Below, piece after piece: positions 8,306 to 16,967 of a stretch of DNA of 32,893 nucleotides; positions within the stretch are counted from its first letter, which is position 1, and every line of letters begins with the position of its first letter. Source of the stretch: Acidobacteriota bacterium (GTDB taxonomy: Bacteria; Actinomycetota; Actinomycetes; Actinomycetales; Microbacteriaceae); contig JABBOB010000013.1 in NCBI GenBank assembly GCA_019352055.1, forward strand, positions 16,468-49,360. The letters are read 5' to 3'. The notes under the pieces were generated by a model. The model was not told the origin of the DNA. It was given only the letters and a program-made list of their open reading frames with translations, and made no database searches. Made by a program: the position numbers and the translations under genes.

Positions 8306-9547
8306 ATGCCCAGCGCCCTGCCGATCGGCGATCCGGCCCCCTCCGACGGCCGGCTCCCCGCCTCCGTCCGCGCCGGCGCGGACGGTCGAGCACTCGGCGT
8401 CTACCTGCACGTGCCGTTCTGCCGGGTGCGCTGCGGGTACTGCGACTTCAACACCTACACGGCCGATCAGCTGCGGGGAGCGAAGCGCAGCGATTTCGCC
8501 GCGCAGGCCGTCGAGGAGGTCGCGCTGGCGGCCAGGGTGCTGGCCGATGCGGTGCTCCCGGCTCGATCCGCGAGCACCGTGTTCTTCGGCGGCGGCACCC
8601 CCACCCTCCTGCCCACCGCCGACCTCGCGGTGATGCTCGGCGCCGTCCGCGACACCCTCGGGATCGCGGACGGTGCGGAGGTCACGACGGAGGCGAACCC
8701 CGACTCGGTCGACGCCGCCGACCTGCTCGCGCTCGCCGAGGCGGGCTTCACCCGGGTGTCGTTCGGCATGCAGTCCGCGGTGCCGCACGTGCTCGAGGTG
8801 CTCGACCGGACCCACGATCCCGAGCGCGTGCCGCTCGTCGTCGGCTGGGCGCGCGACGCCGGTCTGGACGTCAGCCTCGACCTGATCTACGGGGCACCCG
8901 GCGAGTCGCTCGACGACTGGCGGCGCAGCCTCGACGGTGCCCTGGCGCTCGAACCCGACCACCTGAGCGCGTACGCGCTGATCGTCGAGGACGGTACCGC
9001 GCTCGCCCGCCGCATCAGAGCCGGTGAGGTGCCGCATCCCGACGACGATCTGCAGGCCGACATGTACGAGCTCGCCGACGACCGGCTCGCGGCAGCGGGG
9101 TACGACTGGTACGAGGTGAGCAACTGGGCCCGCCGGCCGTCCGCCAGGTCGCGCCACAACCTCGCCTACTGGACGGGCGAGGACTGGTGGGGCGTCGGTC
9201 CCGGCGCGCACAGCCACGTCGGCGGCGTCCGCTGGTGGAACGTCAAGCACCCCGCCGCGTACGCTCAGCGGATCGCGGCGGGGCGGTCCCCGGCGGCCGG
9301 CCGGGAGACGCTCGACGACGCGACCCGCGCTCTCGAGCGGGTGCTGCTCGAGACGCGGCTCGCGGACGGGATGCGCCTCGACCGCCTGGGCCCCGCCGGG
9401 AGGCGGGCGGTCGCCGGGCTGATCGCGGACGGCCTCGTCGACCCTGCTGCGGCCTTCGCCGGCCGCGTCCTGCTCACCCGCACGGGCCGACTCCTCGCGG
9501 ACGCGGTCGTGCACCGCCTCCTGCCGGCGGACGTGCCGGCTCCGTGA
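8306..9547 (+). CDS. hemW: Radical SAM heme chaperone HemW (coproporphyrinogen III oxidase-like)
   Basis: Radical SAM protein of the HemN/HemW group, 413 residues. The iron-sulfur motif is CRVRCGYCDF (Cys39, Cys43, Cys46), a CX3CX2C arrangement preceded by VYLHVPF. Further family signatures are FFGGGTPTLL, TTEANPDS, RVSFGMQS, LDLIYGAPGES, LSAYALIVEDGT and YEVSNWARRP followed by HNLAYWTGEDWWGVGPGAHS. HemW members act in heme handling rather than as true oxidases, and the usual location near lepA and hrcA supports HemW over HemN. The ATG is six bases after GACAAT. The gene ends only a few bases from the convergent DUF4870 cluster. Confidence 0.94.
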   Translation: MPSALPIGDPAPSDGRLPASVRAGADGRALGVYLHVPFCRVRCGYCDFNTYTADQLRGAKRSDFAAQAVEEVALAARVLADAVLPARSASTVFFGGGTPTLLPTADLAVMLGAVRDTLGIADGAEVTTEANPDSVDAADLLALAEAGFTRVSFGMQSAVPHVLEVLDRTHDPERVPLVVGWARDAGLDVSLDLIYGAPGESLDDWRRSLDGALALEPDHLSAYALIVEDGTALARRIRAGEVPHPDDDLQADMYELADDRLAAAGYDWYEVSNWARRPSARSRHNLAYWTGEDWWGVGPGAHSHVGGVRWWNVKHPAAYAQRIAAGRSPAAGRETLDDATRALERVLLETRLADGMRLDRLGPAGRRAVAGLIADGLVDPAAAFAGRVLLTRTGRLLADAVVHRLLPADVPAP

Positions 9548-9554
9548 GGCCGCG

Positions 9555-9941
9555 CTACTTCAGGAACCGGATGGTGAGCGGGTACTCGTACCGCTGACCG
9601 CGGCTGGCTGCGACCGCGGCGATGATCGAGCACACGATCACGACGATGTAGATGCCCGCGGTGATCAGGAAGCCGATGAGCAGGATCCAGAGCAGGCCGG
9701 CGACGACCGCCGCGATGAACATCGTGATCTGGAAGTTGAGCGTCGTCTTCGCGTGCTCGGCCACGAAGGCGCTCCGGTCCTTCAGCACCAGCAGGATGAT
9801 CAACGGGCCGAGCCAGCCGAGGGTCCCGACGCCGATGAAGCTGCCCACCAGCGCGGCGAGGTGGGTGAGCGTCGCCCAGAGCCGTTCGTCGTGCTCGCTG
9901 AGCGGGCGGAGCGGCGCGGCGGACCGCTGGTCGTTCGTCAC
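9555..9941 (-). CDS. DUF4870 membrane protein, third in cluster
   Basis: A small integral membrane protein of 128 residues, DUF4870 (Tic20-like) family. A short polar N-terminus with PLSEHDERLWATLTHLAAL leads into a hydrophobic segment, then a conserved KDRSAFVAEHAKTTLNFQIT loop, two more membrane segments, and a C-terminal RYEYPLTIRFLK. Function is unknown. GTG start with a GGAG-type ribosome site about 7 bases upstream. It is the downstream member of three paralogous genes on the minus strand. Confidence 0.85.
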   Translation of the reverse strand: MTNDQRSAAPLRPLSEHDERLWATLTHLAALVGSFIGVGTLGWLGPLIILLVLKDRSAFVAEHAKTTLNFQITMFIAAVVAGLLWILLIGFLITAGIYIVVIVCSIIAAVAASRGQRYEYPLTIRFLK

Positions 9942-10028
9942 GAGGACTCCTTCATCTCGTCCATGAGGACGGAACGGAAGGACGCGGGGGCGCCCGGAGG
10001 CGTCGCCCGCGTCGGGTCGAGGATCGCG

Positions 10029-10394
10029 CTACTTGATGAACGCGATCGTCAGCGGGTACTTGTACACCTGGCCCTTGTTGGCTGCCAGGGCGCCCATGAT
10101 CGAGAAGACGATGCTGAGCACCCACACCAGCGGGTACGTGATGAACCCGATGAGCACGAACATCAGGATCCCCGACGCGATGTAGCCGATGAGCACCGTG
10201 ATCTGGAAGTTCAAGGCGTTCTTGGCGTTCTCGCCGACGAAGGCGCTGCGGTCCTTCAGCAGGAGGTAGCCGAGCAGCGGGGAGATGAAGCCGATGACGA
10301 TGCCGCCGACATGGATGAGGGTCGCCCACATCCGCTCGTCGCTCGGGCTGAGCGGCTGAGCGGGCGCGTAGGCAGGAGTCTGGTCGCTGGTCAC
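10029..10394 (-). CDS. DUF4870 membrane protein, second in cluster
   Basis: A 121-residue paralogue of its neighbours. The N-terminal LSPSDERMWATLIHVGGI motif, the central KDRSAFVGENAKNALNFQIT loop and the C-terminal YKYPLTIAFIK match the downstream copy closely, with three predicted membrane segments. GTG start preceded by an AAAGGA ribosome site. It starts 16 bases after the stop of the first copy, so the three genes probably form one operon. Function is unknown. Confidence 0.86.
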   Translation of the reverse strand: MTSDQTPAYAPAQPLSPSDERMWATLIHVGGIVIGFISPLLGYLLLKDRSAFVGENAKNALNFQITVLIGYIASGILMFVLIGFITYPLVWVLSIVFSIMGALAANKGQVYKYPLTIAFIK

Positions 10395-10410
10395 GGGAGG
10401 GTCCTTTCGA

Positions 10411-10827
10411 TCACTTGATGAGCCGGAGCGCGAACGGGTAGCGGTACGAGCCGCCGTTGTCGACCCGGACCGCTCCCACGATGGAGAACACGACGAGCAG
10501 GATCCAGACGGCGAACTCCGCGAGCCCGACCAGCAGGCCGAGCAGCCCGAAGATCAGGCCGATGCCGCCAGGTGCGTCGGCGCCGAGCACACCGAGGATG
10601 CTGCCGAGGATCAGGAGCGCGATGACGGCGATGGCGGCCGTGATGACGAAGTCCAGCGCCTCCTTCGACTCCCGCTGCACGCGCATGCTGCGCGGACCGA
10701 GGATCACGAGGATCAGGAGCGACGGCAGGAAACCGACGATGTTGCCCACATGGGCGAGCGTGGACCACAGCGTCTCGTCCACAGGCGACAGGGGCTGGGC
10801 CGCTGGAGCGGGTCGGGACTGCGTCAT
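10411..10827 (-). CDS. DUF4870 membrane protein, first in cluster
   Basis: A 138-residue DUF4870-type protein, more diverged than the other two. LSPVDETLWSTLAHVGNIVGF is retained, but the KDRS loop is replaced by LGPRSMRVQRESKEALDFVIT, and it has longer hydrophobic segments. The C-terminus YRYPFALRLIK keeps the family ending. ATG start with an AGGAG ribosome site. It is the promoter-proximal gene of the cluster and divergent from hrcA. Function is unknown. Confidence 0.84.
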   Translation of the reverse strand: MTQSRPAPAAQPLSPVDETLWSTLAHVGNIVGFLPSLLILVILGPRSMRVQRESKEALDFVITAAIAVIALLILGSILGVLGADAPGGIGLIFGLLGLLVGLAEFAVWILLVVFSIVGAVRVDNGGSYRYPFALRLIK

Positions 10828-10866
10828 TGCTGGTCTCCTGGTGTCTCACGGCACGAACCGGTGCCG

Positions 10867-10885
10867 CTGAACAGCGTTCAGGCTA
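10867..10885 (-). promoter_or_regulatory. Palindrome at the probable DUF4870 promoter
   Basis: CTGAAC-AGC-GTTCAG (10867-10881) is a perfect 6-bp inverted repeat with a three-base centre. It overlaps TAGCCT on the minus strand (10880-10885), a plausible -10 element for the DUF4870 operon. The palindrome would cover the transcription start, a position typical for a repressor site. No regulator can be named. Confidence 0.4.
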
Positions 10886-10928
10886 TCGACAGGCCGCTCC
10901 GGAGCGCCAGAGTCTTAGGTCCTGGCGG

Positions 10929-10934
10929 TAGAAT
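10929..10934 (+). promoter_or_regulatory. -10 element of hrcA
   Basis: TAGAAT is a good -10 hexamer, ending where the CIRCE-like element begins and about 40 bases before the hrcA start. No convincing -35 box lies at the expected spacing. Confidence 0.5.
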
Positions 10935-10960
10935 TGGCAGTCCAGTGCAACGAGTGCCAG
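10934..10960 (+). promoter_or_regulatory. CIRCE-like HrcA operator
   Basis: TTGGCAGTC (10934-10942), a nine-base spacer, then GAGTGCCAG (10952-10960). This matches the CIRCE layout TTAGCACTC-N9-GAGTGCTAA with a few substitutions, and the two halves remain largely complementary. It lies directly downstream of the -10 hexamer and 14 bases before hrcA, where HrcA binding would block transcription of its own operon. Confidence 0.75.
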
Positions 10961-10974
10961 ACGGAGGAGGCGCG

Positions 10975-12009
10975 ATGGTCTCGGAACGCGGCCTCGACGT
11001 CCTGCGGGCCATCGTCCAGGACTACGTCGCCTCGCGTGAGCCCGTCGGCTCGAAGACGATCGTGGACCGCTACTCGTTCGGGGTGTCGGCGGCGACGATC
11101 CGCAACGACATGGCAGCACTCGAGGAGGACGGCCTGATCGCGGCGCCGCACACCTCGTCCGGCCGCATCCCGACGGACAAGGGCTACCGGATGTTCGTCG
11201 ACCACCTCGCGGAGGTGCGGGCGCTCTCGACCGCCCAGCGCCTCGCCATCCGGACGTTCCTGGAGGAGGGGGCGGACCTCGAGGACGTGCTGGCGAGGAC
11301 CGTGCGCATGCTGTCCCAGCTGACGAACCAGGTCGCGCTCGTCCAGGTTCCGGTCGTGCCGCGCTCCTACGTCCGCCACATCGAGCTGGTCGTGCTGTCC
11401 GCGAGCCGGCTGCTCGTGGTCCTCATCACGGATGCCGGTCGAGTGGACCAGCGCGTCGTCGAGCTGCCGCAGAGCGACCACGAGCACCTGGACGAGCTCG
11501 AGCTCGGCGAGCTGCGGGCTCGGATCAACGGCGCCCTCGTCGGCCGACTCATCGTCGATGTCGCGCCGGCGCTCACCGCGCTCGCGGAGGAGCTGTCGCC
11601 GACCCGCCGCGCGGTGCTGGAGCGGATCGGTGCCGCCCTCGCCGCGACCGTCGACGATCGGCGCCAGGACCGCCTCCTGCTCGCCGGCACGGCGAACCTG
11701 GCGCGCACCGAGCGGGACTTCCCGGGCAGCATCCTGCCCGTGCTGGAGGCGATCGAGGAGCAGGTCGTCATGCTCCGTCTCTTCCGGGAGATGGAGCTCG
11801 ACGACCGCGGCGTCTCGATCTCGATCGGGCGCGAGAACCCGCTGATCGGCCTCGCCGAGACGTCGATCCTCGCGGGCGGGTACCGCTCGTCCGCAGGCGA
11901 GGTGGCGCGGATCGGGGTGCTCGGTCCGACGCGCATGGACTACTCGCAGAACATCGCCGCCGTCCGGGCGGTGGCGCGATACCTGTCGAAGCTCCTCGGC
12001 GAGGAGTGA
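10975..12009 (+). CDS. hrcA: Heat-inducible transcription repressor HrcA
   Basis: Repressor of class I heat-shock genes, 344 residues. The N-terminal winged-helix domain contains ERGLDVLRAIVQDYVASREPVGSK, followed by SAATIRNDMAALEEDGLI and PHTSSGRIPTDKGYRMFVD, the strongest family signature. The GAF-like middle and C-terminal part includes SQLTNQVALVQVP and ends LGPTRMDYSQNIAAVRAVARYLS. The ATG has a strong GGAGG site about 6 bases upstream. It is the first gene of an hrcA-dnaJ-rsmE operon and is preceded by a CIRCE-like site, which indicates autoregulation. Confidence 0.97.
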   Translation: MVSERGLDVLRAIVQDYVASREPVGSKTIVDRYSFGVSAATIRNDMAALEEDGLIAAPHTSSGRIPTDKGYRMFVDHLAEVRALSTAQRLAIRTFLEEGADLEDVLARTVRMLSQLTNQVALVQVPVVPRSYVRHIELVVLSASRLLVVLITDAGRVDQRVVELPQSDHEHLDELELGELRARINGALVGRLIVDVAPALTALAEELSPTRRAVLERIGAALAATVDDRRQDRLLLAGTANLARTERDFPGSILPVLEAIEEQVVMLRLFREMELDDRGVSISIGRENPLIGLAETSILAGGYRSSAGEVARIGVLGPTRMDYSQNIAAVRAVARYLSKLLGEE

Positions 12010-12075
12010 CCCACCTGGCCGCTGCGCGGCCACGACATGCCGCCGCGCGTCGTCGCGGCGACGAGGAGGGCCCAC

Positions 12076-13167
12076 GTGGCTGACCACTACGAAGTGCTGG
12101 GCGTCGCTCGCGACGCCTCGGCCGACGAGATCAAGAAGGCGTACCGCCGCCTCGCGCGCCAGCTGCACCCCGACGTCAACCCCGGCGCGGACGCGTCCGA
12201 GAAGTTCAAGGACGTCACCCACGCGTACGACGTGCTGTCCGACCCGCGGCAGCGGCAGGAGTACGACATGGGCGGCGCGCAGGGCGCCCAGTCGTTCGGG
12301 TTCGGCGACATCTTCGAGTCGTTCTTCGGCGGCGGCATGCGCGCCGGCGGCCCGAAGTCGCGGCAGGAGCGCGGCCAGGACGCGCTGCTGCGGGTCGAGA
12401 TCGACCTCGAGGACGTGGTGTTCGGCACCCATCGTGACCTCGAGATCGACACCGCGGTGCTCTGCGAGGTGTGCCACGGCGCCTGCACGCAGCCCGGGAC
12501 CTCCGTCGCCACCTGCGACATCTGCCACGGGTCGGGCCAGATCCAGCGGGCGGTGCGCTCCCTCCTCGGCAACGTCATGACGTCGACGCCGTGCACCGTC
12601 TGCCGCGGGTACGGCACCGTGATCCCGTACCCGTGCACGAACTGCGCCGGTCAGGGCCGGGTCCGTGCGCGGACCACGATCCCCGTCGACATCCCCGGCG
12701 GCGTCGAGACCGGCGTCAGGCTCCAGATGGCGGGCTACGGCGAGGTCGGTCAGGCGGGGGGGCCGGCCGGCGACCTGTACCTCGAGATCAAGGTGCGGCA
12801 CCACGACGTGTTCAGCCGTGCCGGCGACGACCTGCTCGCGACGCTCGAGGTGCAGATGACCGACGCGATCCTCGGCACCACCGCGACGCTCGAGGCGCTC
12901 GACGGTCCGGTCGAGATCGAGGTGAAGCCGGGGGTGCAGAGCGCCGAGGTGATCACCGTGCCGTTCCGGGGCATCACGCGGCTGCGCGGCGCGGGACGCG
13001 GCGACCTCAAGATCGGCGTGCAGGTCGTCACGCCCACGAAGCTCGACGCGAAGGCGACCGAGCTGATCCGGCAGTTCGCTGGCCGCAGCAAGCAGAAGGC
13101 GCCGACGTTCGCACACTTCCAGCAGGGCCTGTTCGCGAAGCTCCGCGACCGCTTCCTCGGCGTCTGA
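12076..13167 (+). CDS. dnaJ: Chaperone protein DnaJ
   Basis: Hsp40 co-chaperone that stimulates the ATPase of DnaK, 363 residues. The J domain spans residues 1-70 with HPD at 31-33, followed by a short Gly/Phe-rich stretch ([19 protein letters not shown]). Four zinc-binding repeats follow: [24 protein letters not shown] and CTNCAGQG; the first deviates from CXXCXGXG by having Ala in place of the second Gly. A substrate-binding C-terminal region completes it. GTG start with GAGGAGGG upstream. It lies 66 bases after hrcA, and the next gene begins immediately at its stop codon. This is the HrcA-linked DnaJ copy usual in Actinobacteria, where a second copy often sits with dnaK. Confidence 0.95.
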   Translation: MADHYEVLGVARDASADEIKKAYRRLARQLHPDVNPGADASEKFKDVTHAYDVLSDPRQRQEYDMGGAQGAQSFGFGDIFESFFGGGMRAGGPKSRQERGQDALLRVEIDLEDVVFGTHRDLEIDTAVLCEVCHGACTQPGTSVATCDICHGSGQIQRAVRSLLGNVMTSTPCTVCRGYGTVIPYPCTNCAGQGRVRARTTIPVDIPGGVETGVRLQMAGYGEVGQAGGPAGDLYLEIKVRHHDVFSRAGDDLLATLEVQMTDAILGTTATLEALDGPVEIEVKPGVQSAEVITVPFRGITRLRGAGRGDLKIGVQVVTPTKLDAKATELIRQFAGRSKQKAPTFAHFQQGLFAKLRDRFLGV

Positions 13168-13890
13168 GTGGCGCACTTCTACCTCGCCGATCCCTTGACG
13201 GGAACCGAGGCGGCGCTGACGGGGGAGGAGGCGCGGCACGCGGCGCAGGTCGCGCGCCTCCGGGTCGGCGAGCGGGTCGTCGTGGGCGACGGTCGCGGCC
13301 GGGTCGCCGACGCGGAGGCGGTCGAGGTCGCGCGGGACCGGGTCGTGCTGCGGGTGCTGGCGCTCCGCGAGGAGGCGGCCCCCGAGCGCCGGCTCGTGCT
13401 CGTGCAGGCGCTCGCGAAGGGCGGCCGGGACGAGGCCGCGATCCAGGCGGCCACCGAGCTCGGCGTGACCGCGGTCGTGCCGTGGCAGGCCGCGCGCAGC
13501 GTCACGCGCTGGTCCGGCCCGAAGGCCGTCGCGGGCGGCGCGCGCTGGACCTCGATCGTCCGGGAGGCGGGCAAGCAGTCGATGCGGCCGTGGGCCGCCG
13601 AGGTGCTGCCGCTCGCGTCCACCGCGGACCTGGCGGCGCTCGCGGCCACCTCCACCGTGCTGGTGCTCGAGCCGACCGCGGCGGTGCGGCTGCTCGCCGT
13701 CGACCTCCCCGCAGGCGGCGAGGTCGTGCTCGTCGTCGGTCCGGAGGGCGGGATCGCGCCCGAGGAGCTCGAGCGCCTGACGGCGGCGGGGGCCACCCCG
13801 GTCCGCCTCGGCCCGCTCGTGCTCCGCACCTCGACGGCCGGGCCGGCGGCGCTGGCCGCGCTCGCGGCGAAGCTCGACCTCTGGCCCTGA
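13168..13890 (+). CDS. rsmE: 16S rRNA m3U1498 methyltransferase RsmE
   Basis: SPOUT-class methyltransferase that methylates N3 of U1498 in 16S rRNA using SAM, 240 residues. The N-terminal PUA-like domain starts MAHFYLADPL with EEARHAAQVARLRVGE. The C-terminal knot domain has QALAKGGRDEAAIQAATELGV, IVREAGKQSMRP, VGPEGGIAPEELE and the SAM-binding loop RLGPLVLRTSTAGPAALA. GTG start directly abutting the dnaJ stop with no spacer, so it is translationally coupled. It converges on argG. Confidence 0.95.
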   Translation: MAHFYLADPLTGTEAALTGEEARHAAQVARLRVGERVVVGDGRGRVADAEAVEVARDRVVLRVLALREEAAPERRLVLVQALAKGGRDEAAIQAATELGVTAVVPWQAARSVTRWSGPKAVAGGARWTSIVREAGKQSMRPWAAEVLPLASTADLAALAATSTVLVLEPTAAVRLLAVDLPAGGEVVLVVGPEGGIAPEELERLTAAGATPVRLGPLVLRTSTAGPAALAALAAKLDLWP

Positions 13891-13958
13891 TCCGGCCCCG
13901 TCCCTCCAGAATCCTTGCGGCCCGGAGGCGCACCGGAGCCCCGGGCGGATGAGGGCGG

Positions 13959-15386
<1,428 letters not shown>

Positions 15387-15411
15387 CCGGTTCGGTCGGG
15401 CGGTGATCCGC

Positions 15412-15741
15412 TCAGGCCCTCGGCGACAGGCTGTCGCGCGCCCAGCCGGCGAGCAGCTTCAGCGCAGGGACGACCGCGCGGCCCGCTTCGCTGAGGGTGT
15501 AGCAGACGGAGACCGGCGGCCCGGCGTCCACGGACCGTTCGACGAGTCCGGCGCTCGTCAGCTCGGCGAGGCGGTCGGAGAGCATCGAGTCGCTGATCGA
15601 GCCGAGCGCGCGGCGCAGCTCGCTGAAGGCGGCGGGATCGTTCGCCAGCACGCTCAGGATCATCCCGTTCCAGCGCTTCCCCAGCACGTCGAACGCACGG
15701 ACCATCGCGCTGTCGCAGGCGCGGACCTCGTGTTCGGGCAC
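15412..15741 (-). CDS. HxlR-family transcriptional regulator
   Basis: A 109-residue winged-helix DNA-binding protein of the HxlR (MarR-like) family. The pattern FDVLGKRWNGMILSVLA, FSELRRALGSISDSMLSDRLAELTSAGLVER and YTLSEAGRAVVPALKLLAGWA is diagnostic. A single cysteine near the N-terminus (RACDSAM, Cys9) is in the place used for redox sensing in some family members such as YodB. GTG start, leaderless by the TAGAGT hexamer six bases upstream. It is transcribed divergently from an azoreductase gene, which it probably represses by analogy with the YodB/azoreductase arrangement in Bacillus. Confidence 0.9.
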   Translation of the reverse strand: MPEHEVRACDSAMVRAFDVLGKRWNGMILSVLANDPAAFSELRRALGSISDSMLSDRLAELTSAGLVERSVDAGPPVSVCYTLSEAGRAVVPALKLLAGWARDSLSPRA

Positions 15742-15747
15742 GCTGGC

Positions 15748-15826
15748 ACTCTACCCCGAAGCTGCTAGGTTGTTCGGTGTTGCTATGAAAAAACGAGCAG
15801 CACCGATTCGAGTAGCGAGGGTGATC
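15748..15826. promoter_or_regulatory. Divergent control region, HxlR gene and azoreductase
   Basis: TAGAGT on the minus strand (15748-15753) serves the regulator. The remainder is unusually AT-rich for this genome. It contains TTGTTC near 15770 and TATGAA near 15785 as possible azoreductase promoter elements, and an imperfect inverted repeat TGTTGCT (15778-15784) with AGCAGCA (15796-15802) that could be the regulator's operator. Confidence 0.4.
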
Positions 15827-16477
15827 ATGTCCCTGTTCCGCCTGGACGCCAGCATCAGGATCGACGGCTCCGCCAGCCGTGCGATCGCCGACATCGTGGA
15901 GGCGGAGTGGCGCGCGGGCGATCCCGGTGCCGACGTCGTGCGCCGCCACATCGGCACCGAGCCGATCCCCGCCACCGCGTGGGCGGACGCCGTGTCCGCG
16001 GCAGGGATCCCCGAGTCGCAGCGCACCCCCGACCAGTCCGCCGCCACCGCGCTCGCCGCGGCCCTCGTGGACGAGCTCGTCGATGCCGACGCACTGCTCC
16101 TCGCGGTGCCGCTGTACAACTTCGGCGTCTCGCAGCACTTCAAGACCTGGGCCGACCTGGTGATCGCGGAGCCGAGGATGAGCCCGGGATCCACCCTGCT
16201 TGCCGGGAAGCCCGCCGTGCTCGCGACCGTGCACGGCGGCAACTACTCCGCAGGCACCCCGCGGGAGGACTGGGACCACGCGACCGGTTGGATGCGCCGC
16301 ATCCTTGGGGACGTCTGGGGCCTCGACCTCAAGGTCGTGACCCGCGAGTTCACCCTCGTCGGGGTCAACCCCGCGCTCGACCGGTTCTCGGACCTGGCCC
16401 ACGAGCTGCGCGTGCAGGCGGAGGAGACGGCTCGCGAGCACGGCCGGGCCCTCATCGCGCAGCGCCAGCCGGCCTGA
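15827..16477 (+). CDS. azoR: FMN-dependent NADH-azoreductase
   Basis: Flavodoxin-like quinone or azo-compound reductase, 216 residues, which uses FMN and reduced nicotinamide. N-terminal SLFRLDASIRIDGSASRAIAD is the phosphate-binding loop region, with two further flavin-site segments, VPLYNFGVSQHFKTWAD and TVHGGNYSAG. The ATG at 15827 is preceded by GAGGG, and an earlier in-frame ATG at 15785 is less likely because it lacks a ribosome site. The divergent HxlR-type neighbour suggests induction by electrophiles or quinones. The enzyme family is clear; the physiological substrate is not. Confidence 0.9.
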   Translation: MSLFRLDASIRIDGSASRAIADIVEAEWRAGDPGADVVRRHIGTEPIPATAWADAVSAAGIPESQRTPDQSAATALAAALVDELVDADALLLAVPLYNFGVSQHFKTWADLVIAEPRMSPGSTLLAGKPAVLATVHGGNYSAGTPREDWDHATGWMRRILGDVWGLDLKVVTREFTLVGVNPALDRFSDLAHELRVQAEETAREHGRALIAQRQPA

Positions 16478-16557
16478 CCGCCACGGGGGTGCGGGACGCG
16501 CCGACCGCCTCCCGGACCCCTGTCTCCGGATCGAGCACGGACGTCGACGCCGCCAAC

Positions 16558-16563
16558 TACACT
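16558..16563 (+). promoter_or_regulatory. -10 element of HIT operon
   Basis: TACACT lies eight bases before the HIT-protein ATG, with no ribosome-binding site between. It is the only promoter-like element before the tightly coupled HIT-phoH-ybeY-CorC-era set. Confidence 0.45.
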
Positions 16564-16571
16564 TCTGGCCC

Positions 16572-16967
16572 ATGACGGAGCGCGTCGGCACGGAGCCATC
16601 GGTCTTCACGCGCATCCTGCACGGGGAGATCCCGAGCGCGATCGTGCTGCAGACGGACGACGTCTTCGTCATCCGCGACATCGCGCCGCAGGCGCCCGTG
16701 CACCTGCTCGTCATCCCGAAGACGGACGCGTACGCCGACGTCACCGAGCTGGCGGCGGCCGACCCCCGGCTGCTCGCGAACATGGTCGCGGTCGCGAAGG
16801 CGGCCGCCTCTCAGGCAGGCGCCTCCGACTTCCGCCTCGTCTTCAACACGGGCGCGGGCGCCGGGCAGACCGTCTTCCACGTGCACGCCCACGTGCTGGC
16901 CGCGACCGCCTCGCCGCTCGGCGAGCGGACCATGACCCTCGGCATGCCCGATGGAGAGGAAGCGTGA
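16572..16967 (+). CDS. HIT-family nucleotide-binding protein
   Basis: Histidine-triad protein of the HINT class, 131 residues, likely a purine nucleoside phosphoramidase. The triad is HVHAH (His103, 105, 107) in GQTVFHVHAHVLA, and the N-terminal signature is FTRILHGEIPSAIV with VIPKTDAYADVTEL. The ATG start is close to a TACACT hexamer. It is the first of five overlapping genes: its stop overlaps the GTG of phoH. The physiological substrate is unknown; the position before phoH is conserved in Actinobacteria. Confidence 0.93.
   Translation: MTERVGTEPSVFTRILHGEIPSAIVLQTDDVFVIRDIAPQAPVHLLVIPKTDAYADVTELAAADPRLLANMVAVAKAAASQAGASDFRLVFNTGAGAGQTVFHVHAHVLAATASPLGERTMTLGMPDGEEA

Noticed and set aside
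10867-10881. LexA-box-like GAAC...GTTC upstream of the DUF4870 genes
   Set aside because: The spacer is three bases and the flanks do not match the actinobacterial SOS box, which has GAAC-N4-GTTC. It is kept only as an unnamed palindrome.
11000-13239. Long minus-strand open frame opposite hrcA and dnaJ
   Set aside because: Translation is His/Arg/Asp-rich and featureless; the plus strand encodes complete HrcA and DnaJ.
13919-13946. GCCCGG/CCGGGC inverted repeat between rsmE and argG as a terminator
   Set aside because: Only 6 bp with a 15-base loop in very GC-rich DNA; too weak to list as a feature.
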